Source: Archangium sp.
GTDB lineage: Bacteria > Myxococcota > Myxococcia > Myxococcales > Myxococcaceae
Length of the DNA stretch: 19,009 bases
Direction of reading: 5' to 3'
NCBI GenBank assembly: GCA_016793525.1
Contig: JAEUJT010000500.1
Coordinates: forward strand, 1 to 19,009
Shown here: positions 1 through 7,547 of the stretch, in pieces
How positions within the stretch are numbered: the first letter of the stretch is position 1
Layout of the letters: every line of letters begins with the position of its first letter
The notes under the pieces: generated by a model
The model's input: the letters and a program-made list of their open reading frames with translations, nothing else
Databases searched by the model: none
Told to the model about the DNA's origin: nothing
Program-made: the position numbers and the translations under genes

Positions 1-299
1 TCGAGCGGCAGGCAGCGCTGGTGCTTGCGCAGCGACGCCGTCCACGCGTCGAAGGTGAGGCCGACGAAGCGCTCGAACATCACCTCGATGCCCGCGTCGC
101 TCGTCTTCCAGTTCAGCACCCGCTGCCAGGGTGAGAGCCTCCTGGCGCATTCTTCGATGCGGGCGAGGTGGTTCGAGCTGGCGTCGTGCTGACGCTCGCG
201 CTCGATGGCCAGCGGGAACGGGACGTTGGGCAACGGCGCAGCCGCGAACGTGTCGCTGAATTGGTTCGCGGAGAGCAGCAGAGGCGGTCGCACCGGCAC
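1..299 (-). CDS. Unrecognised protein, 3' end outside the window
   Basis: An open minus-strand frame runs from just after the metallophosphoesterase to the left edge, so only about the first 100 residues are visible. No in-frame ATG exists between the upstream in-frame stop (about 366) and the body of the frame. The first usable starts are GTG at 299 and GTG at 293; a GGAG lies about 5 bases before the second. Visible residues include LLLSANQFSDTF, a stretch of charged residues, and SPWQRVLNWKTSDAG followed by EVMFERFVGLTFDAW. The amino-acid pattern (W, Q, N, aromatic residues) looks like real protein and differs from the Arg/Ala/Pro-rich shadow frames here. I do not recognise the family. It lies 55 bp downstream of the metallophosphoesterase on the same strand and may share its transcript. 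Confidence 0.5.
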   Translation of the reverse strand, partial: MPVRPPLLLSANQFSDTFAAAPLPNVPFPLAIERERQHDASSNHLARIEECARRLSPWQRVLNWKTSDAGIEVMFERFVGLTFDAWTASLRKHQRCLPL

Positions 300-354
300 T
301 CCAGTGTCGCGCGATGGAGGCCTTCCCGAAAGGGGTAGGGCAACGTGCGACGGA

Positions 355-1239
355 TCAGCGCGTCACGAAGGTGCCGGCCAGAGGCGCGTCGAGGGCCGGG
401 AGGTAGCGGTCTTCAGCCACGCTCCACACGCGCCGGGCGGCGGTGACGCGAAACGTCGTCGGGTCGATGTCGTACACGTTGTACCCGCAGCCCGGGGAGT
501 GGAGGTCGGTCGCGCTCCCGGCGTTCACCACCGTGCGCCGCTGGGTGCGGAGCCGAAACGAGCGGTGCAGGTGCCCGTGGAGCACCAGGTCGACGGTGAC
601 ATCGGGGCGATCGAGGAGCGAGGTGAGCTCGACGTCGTCGCGCAGGCCGTGGGCCGGGGTGTCTCGGGTGCCGTCGCGCCGGAGCAGGCCGTAGTGCAGC
701 GCCACCACCACGAAGGCGTCACGGAGCGACGGGTCGGTCAGAATGCCGAGCAGCTTCTCGCGCTGCGCCGCGCCCACCAGCCCCGAAGAGTCGGTCAGCG
801 ACGTCGGCCGCGCGGAGTCGACGCCCACCACCTTCACGCCGCCCGGGAGCGTCTTCACGAAGGGGTACTGGCCCCGTTCACTCAGCGCACCGAAGTGCTG
901 CTCGAAGTACCCGGGCTCGCCCGTCACGTAGCGGTCGTGGTTGCCCGCGATGACGGTGAAGCGCTCGGGCTGTGCGAGTCGAGGGCCGAAGAGCTGGGCC
1001 ACGCGCGTGAACTCGGCTTCAGCCGCGACGCCGGTGAGGTCGCCCGTGCACAGCGCGTGGTCGATCTGCTGCCCGTCGACATCGGCGAGGAGCGAGGCGA
1101 TGCGCTGGTCGCTCCCCGCGAAGTGCGCCCCGCGGCGCGCGAAGGTGTAGCTGGCCACCGCCGCCAACCGCTTCAGCGCCCACTTCGCCTCGAGGGGAAA
1201 GTGGGTGACGTGAATGTCGGAGAAGTGCGCCAGCCGCAT
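355..1239 (-). CDS. Calcineurin-like metallophosphoesterase
   Basis: A 294-residue cytoplasmic phosphoesterase with the complete dinuclear-metal signature of the calcineurin-like superfamily. SDIH is at residues 7-10, GDLT at 66-69, GNHD at 99-102, an ALHYG block carries the next histidine, and GHLHR lies near the C-terminal third. The layout and length resemble the class III cyclic-nucleotide phosphodiesterase (CpdA-like) group, but substrate cannot be told from sequence: cyclic nucleotides, phospholipid headgroups or phosphoproteins are all possible. The ATG at 1239 is 4 bp after the dps stop with no clear ribosome site of its own, which suggests translational coupling to dps. No signal peptide is present. 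Confidence 0.93.
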   Translation of the reverse strand: MRLAHFSDIHVTHFPLEAKWALKRLAAVASYTFARRGAHFAGSDQRIASLLADVDGQQIDHALCTGDLTGVAAEAEFTRVAQLFGPRLAQPERFTVIAGNHDRYVTGEPGYFEQHFGALSERGQYPFVKTLPGGVKVVGVDSARPTSLTDSSGLVGAAQREKLLGILTDPSLRDAFVVVALHYGLLRRDGTRDTPAHGLRDDVELTSLLDRPDVTVDLVLHGHLHRSFRLRTQRRTVVNAGSATDLHSPGCGYNVYDIDPTTFRVTAARRVWSVAEDRYLPALDAPLAGTFVTR

Positions 1240-1243
1240 CAGT

Positions 1244-1735
1244 TCAGGCCAGCAAGCTGCGGAGCATCCACGCGGTTTTCTCGTGGGTCTGCAGTCGCTG
1301 CGTCAGCACGTCGACCGTCGACTCGTCGCTGGCCTTCTCCGCGATGGCGAACACCGCGCGGGCCGTGCGCGCCGCCGCCTCGTGGCCCTTCACCAGCAGC
1401 CGCACCATGTCGGTGTCTTTCGGCACGCCCTTCGTCTCGTCGATGGACGAGAGCTCGGCCAGCTCGGAATACGTCGCGCGCACCGGGTAGCCGAGGGAGC
1501 GAATTCGCTCGGCGATGAGGTCGGTCGCCAGCCACAGCTCGTTGTAGTGGGTCTCGAACATCAGGTGCAGCGTCTGGAACATCGGGCCCTCGACGTTCCA
1601 GTGAAACGCGTGGGTCTTCTGGTACAGCGCGTAGGTGTCGGCGAGCAGGCGGTTCAGCCCCTGCGCGATGGCGAGCCGTTCTTTCGCTGAAATTCCAATG
1701 TCGATGTCGGCCTTCGTGGCGGTGCGAGAGGGCAT
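1244..1735 (-). CDS. dps: Dps-family ferritin-like DNA-protection protein
   Basis: A 163-residue mini-ferritin. Dps proteins form 12-mers that oxidise ferrous iron with hydrogen peroxide and store the ferric core, protecting DNA from Fenton chemistry. The intersubunit ferroxidase ligands are visible and correctly spaced: H45 (in [12 protein letters not shown]), H57, E61, D72 and E76 (in [11 protein letters not shown]). The ATG at 1735 is chosen because AGGAG lies 5 bases upstream; the frame is open a further 26 codons, but that part is Arg/Ala-rich and unlike Dps N-termini. It is divergent from perR, with two inverted repeats and candidate promoters between them, so peroxide control by PerR is likely (inference). 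The metallophosphoesterase follows 4 bp downstream. Confidence 0.96.
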   Translation of the reverse strand: MPSRTATKADIDIGISAKERLAIAQGLNRLLADTYALYQKTHAFHWNVEGPMFQTLHLMFETHYNELWLATDLIAERIRSLGYPVRATYSELAELSSIDETKGVPKDTDMVRLLVKGHEAAARTARAVFAIAEKASDESTVDVLTQRLQTHEKTAWMLRSLLA

Positions 1736-1818
1736 GTGTGCTCCTGGAGTGGGGTGGACGCCGCTTCGATGCGCGGCGGCGCGTTGCGTTGCTCGTGTAC
1801 CACGGCCGCTCATTAGGT

Positions 1819-1833
1819 GTTGACGAATTCAAC
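1819..1833. promoter_or_regulatory. Upstream inverted repeat in the dps/perR divergent promoter
   Basis: GTTGA-CGAAT-TCAAC, perfect 5-bp arms with a 5-base spacer, the same 5-5-5 layout as the PerR-box-like site at 1836-1850. The two centres (1826 and 1843) are 17 bp apart. It overlaps a good -35 candidate for perR, TTGACG at 1820-1825. Compared with a TTAGAATnATTCTAA-type box it matches less well than the downstream repeat, so it may be a weaker second operator or a chance palindrome around the -35. Confidence 0.4.
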
Positions 1834-1835
1834 TT

Positions 1836-1850
1836 TTAGATTATGTCTAA
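1836..1850. promoter_or_regulatory. PerR/Fur-box-like operator over the perR start
   Basis: TTAGA-TTATG-TCTAA is a perfect 5-5-5 inverted repeat closely resembling the TTAGAATnATTCTAA/TTATAATnATTATAA class of PerR boxes. It lies in an AT-rich island in otherwise GC-rich DNA. On the plus strand it covers a -10 candidate (TATGTC at 1842-1847, 16 bp after TTGACG). On the minus strand it holds CATAAT (1845-1840), 17 bp after TCGAGA, a possible dps -10. One bound dimer could therefore block both promoters. It also contains the annotated perR ATG at 1843. Operator function is inferred. Confidence 0.6.
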
Positions 1851-2298
1851 CTTCGAAATGAATCTCGACGTGGTCCAGACCCTTCGGTTGCACGGTGTGC
1901 AGCCGTCGGCGCAGCGGGTGGCGGTGGCTGAATACGTGCTCACCACCGACCAGCACCCCTCTGCCGACGACGTGCTGGAGCGGGTGCAGGTGTCGTTCCC
2001 CATGGTGTCGCGGGCCACTGTCTACAACACGCTGAATCTGTTCGTGGAGAAGGGGCTGCTGCGCTCGCTCGTGTTGTCTGAAGGCAAGGTGGTGTTCGAC
2101 CCGAAGCTCGAGCGTCACCACCACTTCATCGACGAAGACACGGGCCGCATCGAAGACGTACCGTGGAAGTCGGTGCAGGTGGGTGAGGTGTCGCGGCTCC
2201 CAGGCTACGACGTGCGCGAATACATGGTGGTGATGCGGGGGCGGAAGCTCGGCGGCCCCCGCAGCTCTGTGAAGGCAGGCAGGGCGAAGCGTCGCTGA
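1843..2298 (+). CDS. perR: Fur-family peroxide regulator PerR, cysteine-free
   Basis: A 151-residue Fur-superfamily repressor: winged helix with recognition helix in SRATVYNTLNLF (56-67), then a metal-binding dimerisation domain. Aligned by eye to Bacillus subtilis PerR, all five regulatory-metal ligands are present: H38, D86, H92, H94 and D105 (PerR H37, D85, H91, H93, D104). The Asp at the last position is the PerR rather than Fur signature. The structural-zinc CxxC positions are D97 and T100, and the protein has no cysteine at all. A basic tail (KAGRAKRR) ends it. No Shine-Dalgarno precedes ATG 1843; ATG at 1858 (residue 6) is an alternative, favoured if transcription starts near 1854. ahpC follows 44 bp downstream, consistent with peroxide control. 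Confidence 0.93.
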   Translation: MSNFEMNLDVVQTLRLHGVQPSAQRVAVAEYVLTTDQHPSADDVLERVQVSFPMVSRATVYNTLNLFVEKGLLRSLVLSEGKVVFDPKLERHHHFIDEDTGRIEDVPWKSVQVGEVSRLPGYDVREYMVVMRGRKLGGPRSSVKAGRAKRR

Positions 2299-2342
2299 GT
2301 CATTCAACCCGCAGTTCCGTGAGTCGAAAGAGAGAAAGTCAC

Positions 2343-2894
2343 ATGCTCGTTCCTGGTCAGAAAGTTCCCGATTTCAACGTTCCCGCCGTCGTCAGCATCG
2401 AGAAGGACAAGGAGTTCAAGAACGTCACCAACAAAGACTTCGCTGGGAAGTGGATCGTCTTCTACAGCTACCCGAAGGACTTCACCTTCGTGTGCCCGAC
2501 GGAGATCGTCGAGTTCGACAAGAAGCTGAAAGACTTCGCCGACCGTGGCGCGGTGGTGCTCGGCGGCAGCACCGACAACGAGCACTCCCACCTGGCGTGG
2601 CGCAAGAACCACGATGACCTGAAGGGCCTCAAGCACCCCCTGCTCTTCATCTCGCCGGCGCTGGGCCAGGGCCTGGGCATCATTCACCCCGAGGCCGGCG
2701 TCGCGCTGCGCGCCACCATCATCATCGACCCGCAGGGCGTGGTTCGCTACGCGACCGCGAACGACCTCAGCGTCGGCCGCAACGTCGACGAGGTGCTCCG
2801 CGTGCTCGACGGCCTGCAGACCGACGAGCTGTGCGCCTGCAACTGGAAGAAGGGCGACGAGACGCTCAGCCAGAAGCTCAAGAAGGTCGCGTAA
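2343..2894 (+). CDS. ahpC: Alkyl hydroperoxide reductase AhpC (2-Cys peroxiredoxin)
   Basis: A 183-residue cytoplasmic peroxiredoxin that reduces hydrogen peroxide, organic peroxides and peroxynitrite. The peroxidatic cysteine is C51 in DFTFVCPTEI. The C-terminus carries two cysteines, C164 and C166, in ELCACNWKKGDETLS, the arrangement of mycobacterial AhpC (C174/C176), which is re-reduced by AhpD rather than AhpF. AhpD is indeed next. The ATG at 2343 is preceded by GAGAG about 8 bases upstream and gives the usual start MLVPGQKVPDF; an in-frame GTG at 2319 would add eight charged residues and is less likely. There is no obvious separate promoter in the 44 bp after perR, so perR-ahpC co-transcription is likely. 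Confidence 0.97.
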   Translation: MLVPGQKVPDFNVPAVVSIEKDKEFKNVTNKDFAGKWIVFYSYPKDFTFVCPTEIVEFDKKLKDFADRGAVVLGGSTDNEHSHLAWRKNHDDLKGLKHPLLFISPALGQGLGIIHPEAGVALRATIIIDPQGVVRYATANDLSVGRNVDEVLRVLDGLQTDELCACNWKKGDETLSQKLKKVA

Positions 2895-2922
2895 GTCCGA
2901 GCCGTCGTTTCTGATTCACCCA

Positions 2923-2959
2923 GGGCGCGGTGGGCGAGTTCCCGCCGCGCTCCCTTTTT
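2923..2959 (+). terminator. Hairpin with T-run between ahpC and ahpD
   Basis: GGGCGCGGTGGG pairs with CCCGCCGCGC-TCCC (a two-base bulge and one G-U pair) around a six-base loop, followed directly by TTTTT. This has the form of a Rho-independent terminator 28 bp after the ahpC stop and 32 bp before the ahpD start. Because ahpC and ahpD act together and no clear ahpD promoter is visible, partial read-through that yields more AhpC than AhpD is likely (inference). Confidence 0.7.
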
Positions 2960-2991
2960 GCCCGAAACCTGAAAGCCCCAGGAGACACCCC

Positions 2992-3513
2992 ATGGAACAG
3001 CTCAACGCGCTGCGCGAGGCCCTGCCCGACGCCGCCCGCGACATCAAAATCAACCTGCAGAACGTGCTGCAGCCTGGTGCGCTGAATGCCGCCCAGACGT
3101 GGGGCGTGGCGGCGGCCTCGGCCTACGCCGCGCGCAACCCGAAGCTCGTGGCGGCGGTGCTGGCCGACGCGAAGGCCGCGGGTGTGCCCGACGAGACGCT
3201 CGAAGACGCCAAGGCGGCGGCCATCGTCATGGGTATGAACAACGTGTACTACCGGTTCCGCCACGCCATCGGGAAGGAGACGTACTCCCAGAAGCCGGCG
3301 CGCCTGCGCATGATGCGCATCACCGCGGTGACGTCGAACAAGCCCGACTTCGACCTCTTCTGCATGGCGGTCAGCGCCATCAACTTCTGTGAGGCGTGCA
3401 TGACGGCGCATGAGAAAGAGGCGCTCGACGGAGGCCTCAGCGAAGACCAGGTGCACGACGCGGTGCGCATCGCTTCGGTGGTGCACGGCGCGGCGGTGGC
3501 GCTGGAGACGTAG
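2992..3513 (+). CDS. ahpD: Alkylhydroperoxidase AhpD, reductant of AhpC
   Basis: A 173-residue AhpD/carboxymuconolactone-decarboxylase-fold protein, close to the length of Mycobacterium tuberculosis AhpD (177). It carries the redox CxxC motif as NFCEACMTAHEK: C133, C136 and H140 correspond to mycobacterial C130, C133 and H137. Two proton-relay positions differ: D121 stands where the catalytic Glu118 is, and A135 replaces His132 (CEAC instead of CSHC). In mycobacteria AhpD passes electrons from dihydrolipoamide/SucB/Lpd to AhpC. Pairing with an AhpC that has the C164/C166 tail supports that role here. The ATG follows CAGGAG at about 7 bases, so it is independently translated; the terminator-like hairpin upstream may lower its expression. 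Confidence 0.95.
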   Translation: MEQLNALREALPDAARDIKINLQNVLQPGALNAAQTWGVAAASAYAARNPKLVAAVLADAKAAGVPDETLEDAKAAAIVMGMNNVYYRFRHAIGKETYSQKPARLRMMRITAVTSNKPDFDLFCMAVSAINFCEACMTAHEKEALDGGLSEDQVHDAVRIASVVHGAAVALET

Positions 3514-3539
3514 TCGCTCCACGAGGTCTGTGCCCGCCG

Positions 3540-4187
3540 GTGACGAACTGGCGGAGCACAGCGGTGCGGGTGGTGAGCAGTCTCGCCTTTCGACTCGGCT
3601 GCTACGCGGTGATGGTGTGGCTGGCGCTGTGGGCCGAGGCGAGGCCGGCGCCGTCATTGCCCGACCTGGTGCTCGACGCGGTGCCGTACGTGCCGTGGGT
3701 CGACCGGTGGAACTACATCGTGTGGGTCTTCGCGTACGTGCCGCTCGCGCTGGCGTTGGCTTGGCGCGATGTGGAGCGCTTCATTCGCTACATGGTGACC
3801 GCTGGTCTCCTCGCGCTGGTGCGCGGCGTGTGCATCGCGGCGACGGGGCTGGGGCCAGTGCGCGGCGCCGACGTGCACGCGGGCATGGACTTCGACGCCC
3901 GGTGGGCCGCGTTTCTGCAACTCGCCACGCCGCTTGGCTTCTTCGACCGCGATGCGGGCGCGCGCGTGTACCTCACAAAAGACCTGTTCTTCTCTGGCCA
4001 CACCGCCACCACGTTTCTGCTGTTGCTCTACGTGTGGCCGTGGAGGGCGCTCCGCTGGCCGATGCTCGCGGCGCACGTGCTGGTGGTGGCGAGCGTCTTC
4101 CTCGCGCACTTGCACTACACCATCGACGTCATCGGGGCGTACGCGGTGACCTATTCGCTCTTCGCGCTCAGAGAGAAGCGGGCCTGA
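3540..4187 (+). CDS. PAP2-like / sphingomyelin-synthase-like membrane protein
   Basis: A 215-residue integral membrane protein with about five or six hydrophobic segments. Near the C-terminus it has KDLFFSGHT (residues about 145-153) and HYTIDVIGAY, the two blocks that in PAP2_C/sphingomyelin-synthase-type proteins carry the catalytic His-His-Asp triad. Such enzymes transfer phospho-headgroups between lipids or dephosphorylate lipid phosphates. The exact substrate cannot be inferred. The GTG at 3540 is the first start after the ahpD stop and leaves a short basic N-terminus before the first hydrophobic segment; its ribosome site is weak, so a GTG a few codons later is possible. It lies 26 bp after ahpD and may be read through from it. 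It converges on the TIGR02265 gene, 4 bp away. Confidence 0.8.
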   Translation: MTNWRSTAVRVVSSLAFRLGCYAVMVWLALWAEARPAPSLPDLVLDAVPYVPWVDRWNYIVWVFAYVPLALALAWRDVERFIRYMVTAGLLALVRGVCIAATGLGPVRGADVHAGMDFDARWAAFLQLATPLGFFDRDAGARVYLTKDLFFSGHTATTFLLLLYVWPWRALRWPMLAAHVLVVASVFLAHLHYTIDVIGAYAVTYSLFALREKRA

Positions 4188-4191
4188 CGCG

Positions 4192-4734
4192 TCACTCGTA
4201 GCGCATCATCAGAACGGCGCTGGGCGGCTCCGACGCTTCGAGCTCGACCCGGCTGTTGTTGGCGCCGACCATCACGCTGCCGCCTTCGAGAATGCCCACG
4301 TAGTAGGTCGGCATGCCCTGCGCGTCGGAGAACCGCAGCCGCGTCGCGCCGTCGTCGAGGTGTTCGACCTCAACTCGGGTGAAGTTGTCTCCGGTGCGAA
4401 ACGCGCGCTCGATGCGAGTCAATGCGCGCTTGGGGCCGATGGTGCGCATCAGCACCGCGGTGGCCGAGCCGAGCAACGTCGCTTGCCACGAGCTCACGAA
4501 CCGCCGCCCGAGCTGGCGAAGCGCCTCGTCGCGCGATGCCGCTGGGAAGACGGCCGTGGCGCATGCTTCAACCCACTGGGGGAACAGCGCGCCCCTCCAC
4601 GCGGGAGGGAAGGGCCGGTCGAGGTCGAGCTCCAGCGCGCGCAGCTGCGCCTTCAAGGCGGGCGTCAGGTCATCACCGACCGCGCGGATCAACCCTTCGA
4701 CCGCGGTGGGGAAGACGTAGGGCTCGTCGGCCAT
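4192..4734 (-). CDS. TIGR02265/DUF2378 family protein (myxobacterial)
   Basis: A 180-residue soluble protein beginning MADEPYVFPTAVEGLIRAVG, with RQLGRRFVSSWQATLLG in the middle and a hydrophilic C-terminal half holding MPTYYVGILEGG. Length and these blocks match the TIGR02265/DUF2378 paralogous family, known almost only from Myxococcota and of unknown function. I assign it by recognition, without an alignment. The ATG at 4734 is 5 bp after the stop of the M16 protease gene, which argues for one transcript and coupled translation. The frame stays open 48 codons upstream, inside the protease gene, but that stretch is an Arg/Gly-rich shadow. Confidence 0.8.
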   Translation of the reverse strand: MADEPYVFPTAVEGLIRAVGDDLTPALKAQLRALELDLDRPFPPAWRGALFPQWVEACATAVFPAASRDEALRQLGRRFVSSWQATLLGSATAVLMRTIGPKRALTRIERAFRTGDNFTRVEVEHLDDGATRLRFSDAQGMPTYYVGILEGGSVMVGANNSRVELEASEPPSAVLMMRYE

Positions 4735-4739
4735 GGGGC

Positions 4740-7454
4740 CTACTTCGCCACCGGCGCGGGCTTGAAGTCGCCGGCCTTCACCACCGTCAGCTTCGAGACG
4801 TCGAGGTGGCGTTTCACCGTGGCGTTGACCTGCTCGAGGGTGACGGCCTGCAGCGCGTCGTCGACCTTCTGTTCCCACGCCATGGTGCGGCCGAGGCGGG
4901 CCTGGTTGGCGAGGGCGAAGACGAGCGACCTGTCATTCGCGCGGCTCTGCTGCCGGTCGTCGAGCACCGTCTTTCGCTGGGTCTCGAGCTCGTCTTTCGT
5001 CACGCCGGCGGCGATGAAGCGGGTCACCTCGGCGGTGAGGCTCGCCTCGACCTTGCTCAAGTTCTGCGGCGCGTAGATGACGGTGGCGAGGAACGCGGAG
5101 CGGTTGCCGTCGACGGCTTCGTTCACGTCGAGCCGCGAGTACGCGCCGTACGACAGGCCCTGCTTCTCGCGCAGCACGTCGAACAGCCGCGCCGCCGGAG
5201 AGCCGCCAAACGCCGCGTTGGCCAACATCAGCGCCGGCATGTCGGGGTCTTCGTCGGTCAGCTTCACGGTGGTGCCAGCGCCGATCCACGCCTGGGCCTT
5301 GTCGGGGGTGGCGATGGAGGCCTCTCCCGGCTTGGAGTCGAAGAACGGATCTGCCGTGACCACGTAGGGCTCCTTCACCACCCACTTCGCGAGCCGCGCC
5401 TCGAGCTTGGCCTTCACCTCGGCGGGGTCGAAGTCGCCGACGATGGCGATCTCACCGTTCTGCGCGCCGAGGAAGCGGCGGTAGAATGCGCGCACCTGGT
5501 CGATGGTGACCGCGCCGACGCCGGCGATGCGCTCGGGCACGGTGGGCACGTACATCGGGTGCTCCTTGGCGGCGGGGCTCAGCGCGCGGAACAGCTCGAT
5601 GCCGCCCAGCGTACGCGGCTCGCTCTTCTGCTGGTCGAGCGACGCGAGCATGCCCTTCTTCATGACGTCGAATTCTGCGGCGTCGAGTGCAGGCGCCGTC
5701 AACATGTCGGCCACCAGGTCGAGCACTGGGAGCAGCTCGGGGCGCTTCGCCTCGACCGTCACCACCACGGCCTGCGGCTGCGGCCCGACGTGCACCTGGG
5801 CCTTCAGCTCCTGCAGCTTGGTCTGAAAGTCTTTGTAGTTGAGCGTCGTGGTGCCCTTGTCGAGCAGCTCCACGGTCATGGTGCCCACGTCGCGTTGACC
5901 GGCGAGGGCGGCGGCGCTCCCGTAGTGAAAGGCCATGGCCACGTTGACCGTCTGGGCGCGGGTCTTCTTCGGCAGCAGCACGAGCTTGGCGCCGTTCGAC
6001 AGCGTGAGGCGGGTGGTGCGCGCGTCGATGTTGGCCGGGCTGGGGTCGAACGCCTCGCCCTTCGCCACGGCTTCTCCGGGCTTGAGCGCCTTCACCAGCG
6101 GCCCCACGTCGGGCGCGAGCGGCACCTCGGCGCGGTTCGGCTTCTCGGTGGGCACGTATTCGCCGGTCGTGCGGTTCTCGGGCTTGAAGTACTTGCCGGC
6201 GACAGCGTCGACCTCGGCCACCGTCACCGCCTTCAGGCGCTCTCGCTGCACGAACATCATTCGCCAATCGCCGATGGCGCCCCACTCCGACAGGCCGAGC
6301 GCCACGTCGATGGAGGAGTTGAGCGCGTTGTCCATCTGCGAGAGCCAGCCGGTGCGGGAGCGCTCGACCTCGGCCTCGGTCGGCGGCTGCTTCTCGAGGT
6401 GCTCGGTCACGCGGAACAGCACGTCGCGCACGGTGGCGGTGGTGTCTCCGGCGCGCATCGTCACGAAGCAGCTGAAGAGGCCGGGCTCTTTGCTCTGGTC
6501 GACGTCGCACGAGGCGTGGGCGGCCTTCTTCCCGTCGACGAGCTCCTTGTGGAGGCGCCCCTGCGGCACGTCGCCCACGATGCCCTGCAGCACCATCAGC
6601 GCCGGGAAATCGGGGTCAGACGCGGCGGGCACGTGCCAGCTGGCGAGGAACATGGGGTTCCCTCCCACGCGGCGAACGGTGACGTGGCGTTCTCCGTCTT
6701 GGGTCGGCTCGGCGGTGAAGGTGGGCGACACGGCCTTCGGCGGCTTGGGCAGCTTGCCGAAGCTGGCGGCAATCCACCCGAAGACCTTCTTGGCGTCGAA
6801 GCGCCCGCCGACCACCAGCATCGCGTTGTCGGGCCGGTAGTAGCGCTTGTAGAAGGCCTGCAGGTTCTCGATGGGCACGAGCTCGATGTCGGAGCGAACG
6901 CCGATCGTGCTGCGCCCGTAGTTGTGCCAGGGGAAAGCCGCCGCGCGCACCCGGGTGCGGAGGGCGTGGCCGGGGTTGTTCTCAGAGCCTTCGAATTCGT
7001 TGCGCACCACCGTCATCTCGGTGTCGAGGTCCTTCTTCGCGACGTACGAATTCACCAGCCGGTCGGCCTCGAAGCGAATCGCCCACTCGGTGTTGGCGTC
7101 GGTGGCGGTCAAAATTTCGAAGTAGTTGGTGCGGTCGTCGCTCGTGGTGCCGTTGAAGTCGGCGCCGCGGGCGATGAGCGCGGCCTTCGGGTCTTTCGTC
7201 GTCGGCGTGCCCTTGAAGAGGAGGTGCTCGAGCAGGTGCGCCATGCCCTTCTCGCCGTAGCCCTCGTGGCGGCTGCCGACGAAGACGGTGAGGTTCACCG
7301 TGACCTTGGGCACCGACTCGTCAGGCACCAGCAGCACCGTGAGGCCGTTGGGCAGCCGGTACTCGGAGATGCCTTCGACCGACGGCCCGGCGATGAACGG
7401 CTTCGGGGCGGCGGGCGCTTGGGCAAGGGCGGCGAGGCAGAGGAGCGAGAGCAC
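4740..7454 (-). CDS. Secreted two-domain M16 zinc metalloprotease
   Basis: A 904-residue exported protease with a short signal sequence (hydrophobic residues 2-13, AQA then PAAP). It has two tandem M16 halves like pitrilysin or a fused mitochondrial-type processing peptidase. The N-terminal half has the inverted zinc motif HLLEH at 73-77 (H73, E76, H77), and the distal zinc ligand is E153 in VVRNEFE, 76 residues later as expected. The C-terminal half begins near residue 490 ([13 protein letters not shown]) and lacks HxxEH, so it is probably the non-catalytic clamp. It likely degrades peptides in the periplasm or outside the cell. The start is GTG 7454, with GGAG 6 bases upstream. The TIGR02265 gene follows. 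Confidence 0.93.
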   Translation of the reverse strand: MLSLLCLAALAQAPAAPKPFIAGPSVEGISEYRLPNGLTVLLVPDESVPKVTVNLTVFVGSRHEGYGEKGMAHLLEHLLFKGTPTTKDPKAALIARGADFNGTTSDDRTNYFEILTATDANTEWAIRFEADRLVNSYVAKKDLDTEMTVVRNEFEGSENNPGHALRTRVRAAAFPWHNYGRSTIGVRSDIELVPIENLQAFYKRYYRPDNAMLVVGGRFDAKKVFGWIAASFGKLPKPPKAVSPTFTAEPTQDGERHVTVRRVGGNPMFLASWHVPAASDPDFPALMVLQGIVGDVPQGRLHKELVDGKKAAHASCDVDQSKEPGLFSCFVTMRAGDTTATVRDVLFRVTEHLEKQPPTEAEVERSRTGWLSQMDNALNSSIDVALGLSEWGAIGDWRMMFVQRERLKAVTVAEVDAVAGKYFKPENRTTGEYVPTEKPNRAEVPLAPDVGPLVKALKPGEAVAKGEAFDPSPANIDARTTRLTLSNGAKLVLLPKKTRAQTVNVAMAFHYGSAAALAGQRDVGTMTVELLDKGTTTLNYKDFQTKLQELKAQVHVGPQPQAVVVTVEAKRPELLPVLDLVADMLTAPALDAAEFDVMKKGMLASLDQQKSEPRTLGGIELFRALSPAAKEHPMYVPTVPERIAGVGAVTIDQVRAFYRRFLGAQNGEIAIVGDFDPAEVKAKLEARLAKWVVKEPYVVTADPFFDSKPGEASIATPDKAQAWIGAGTTVKLTDEDPDMPALMLANAAFGGSPAARLFDVLREKQGLSYGAYSRLDVNEAVDGNRSAFLATVIYAPQNLSKVEASLTAEVTRFIAAGVTKDELETQRKTVLDDRQQSRANDRSLVFALANQARLGRTMAWEQKVDDALQAVTLEQVNATVKRHLDVSKLTVVKAGDFKPAPVAK

Positions 7455-7547
7455 AGGGGACTCCGTGAGAAAGAATGCGAGCGTCGAAAGACACCTGACG
7501 CGGCCCTCTTAGTCCCGCAGCGGCGCACTCGTGGTAGGGAAAGGGAC

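Noticed and set aside
205..1518. A 437-codon plus-strand frame across the metallophosphoesterase and dps
   Set aside because: Shadow of two strongly supported minus-strand genes; no motif and very biased composition.
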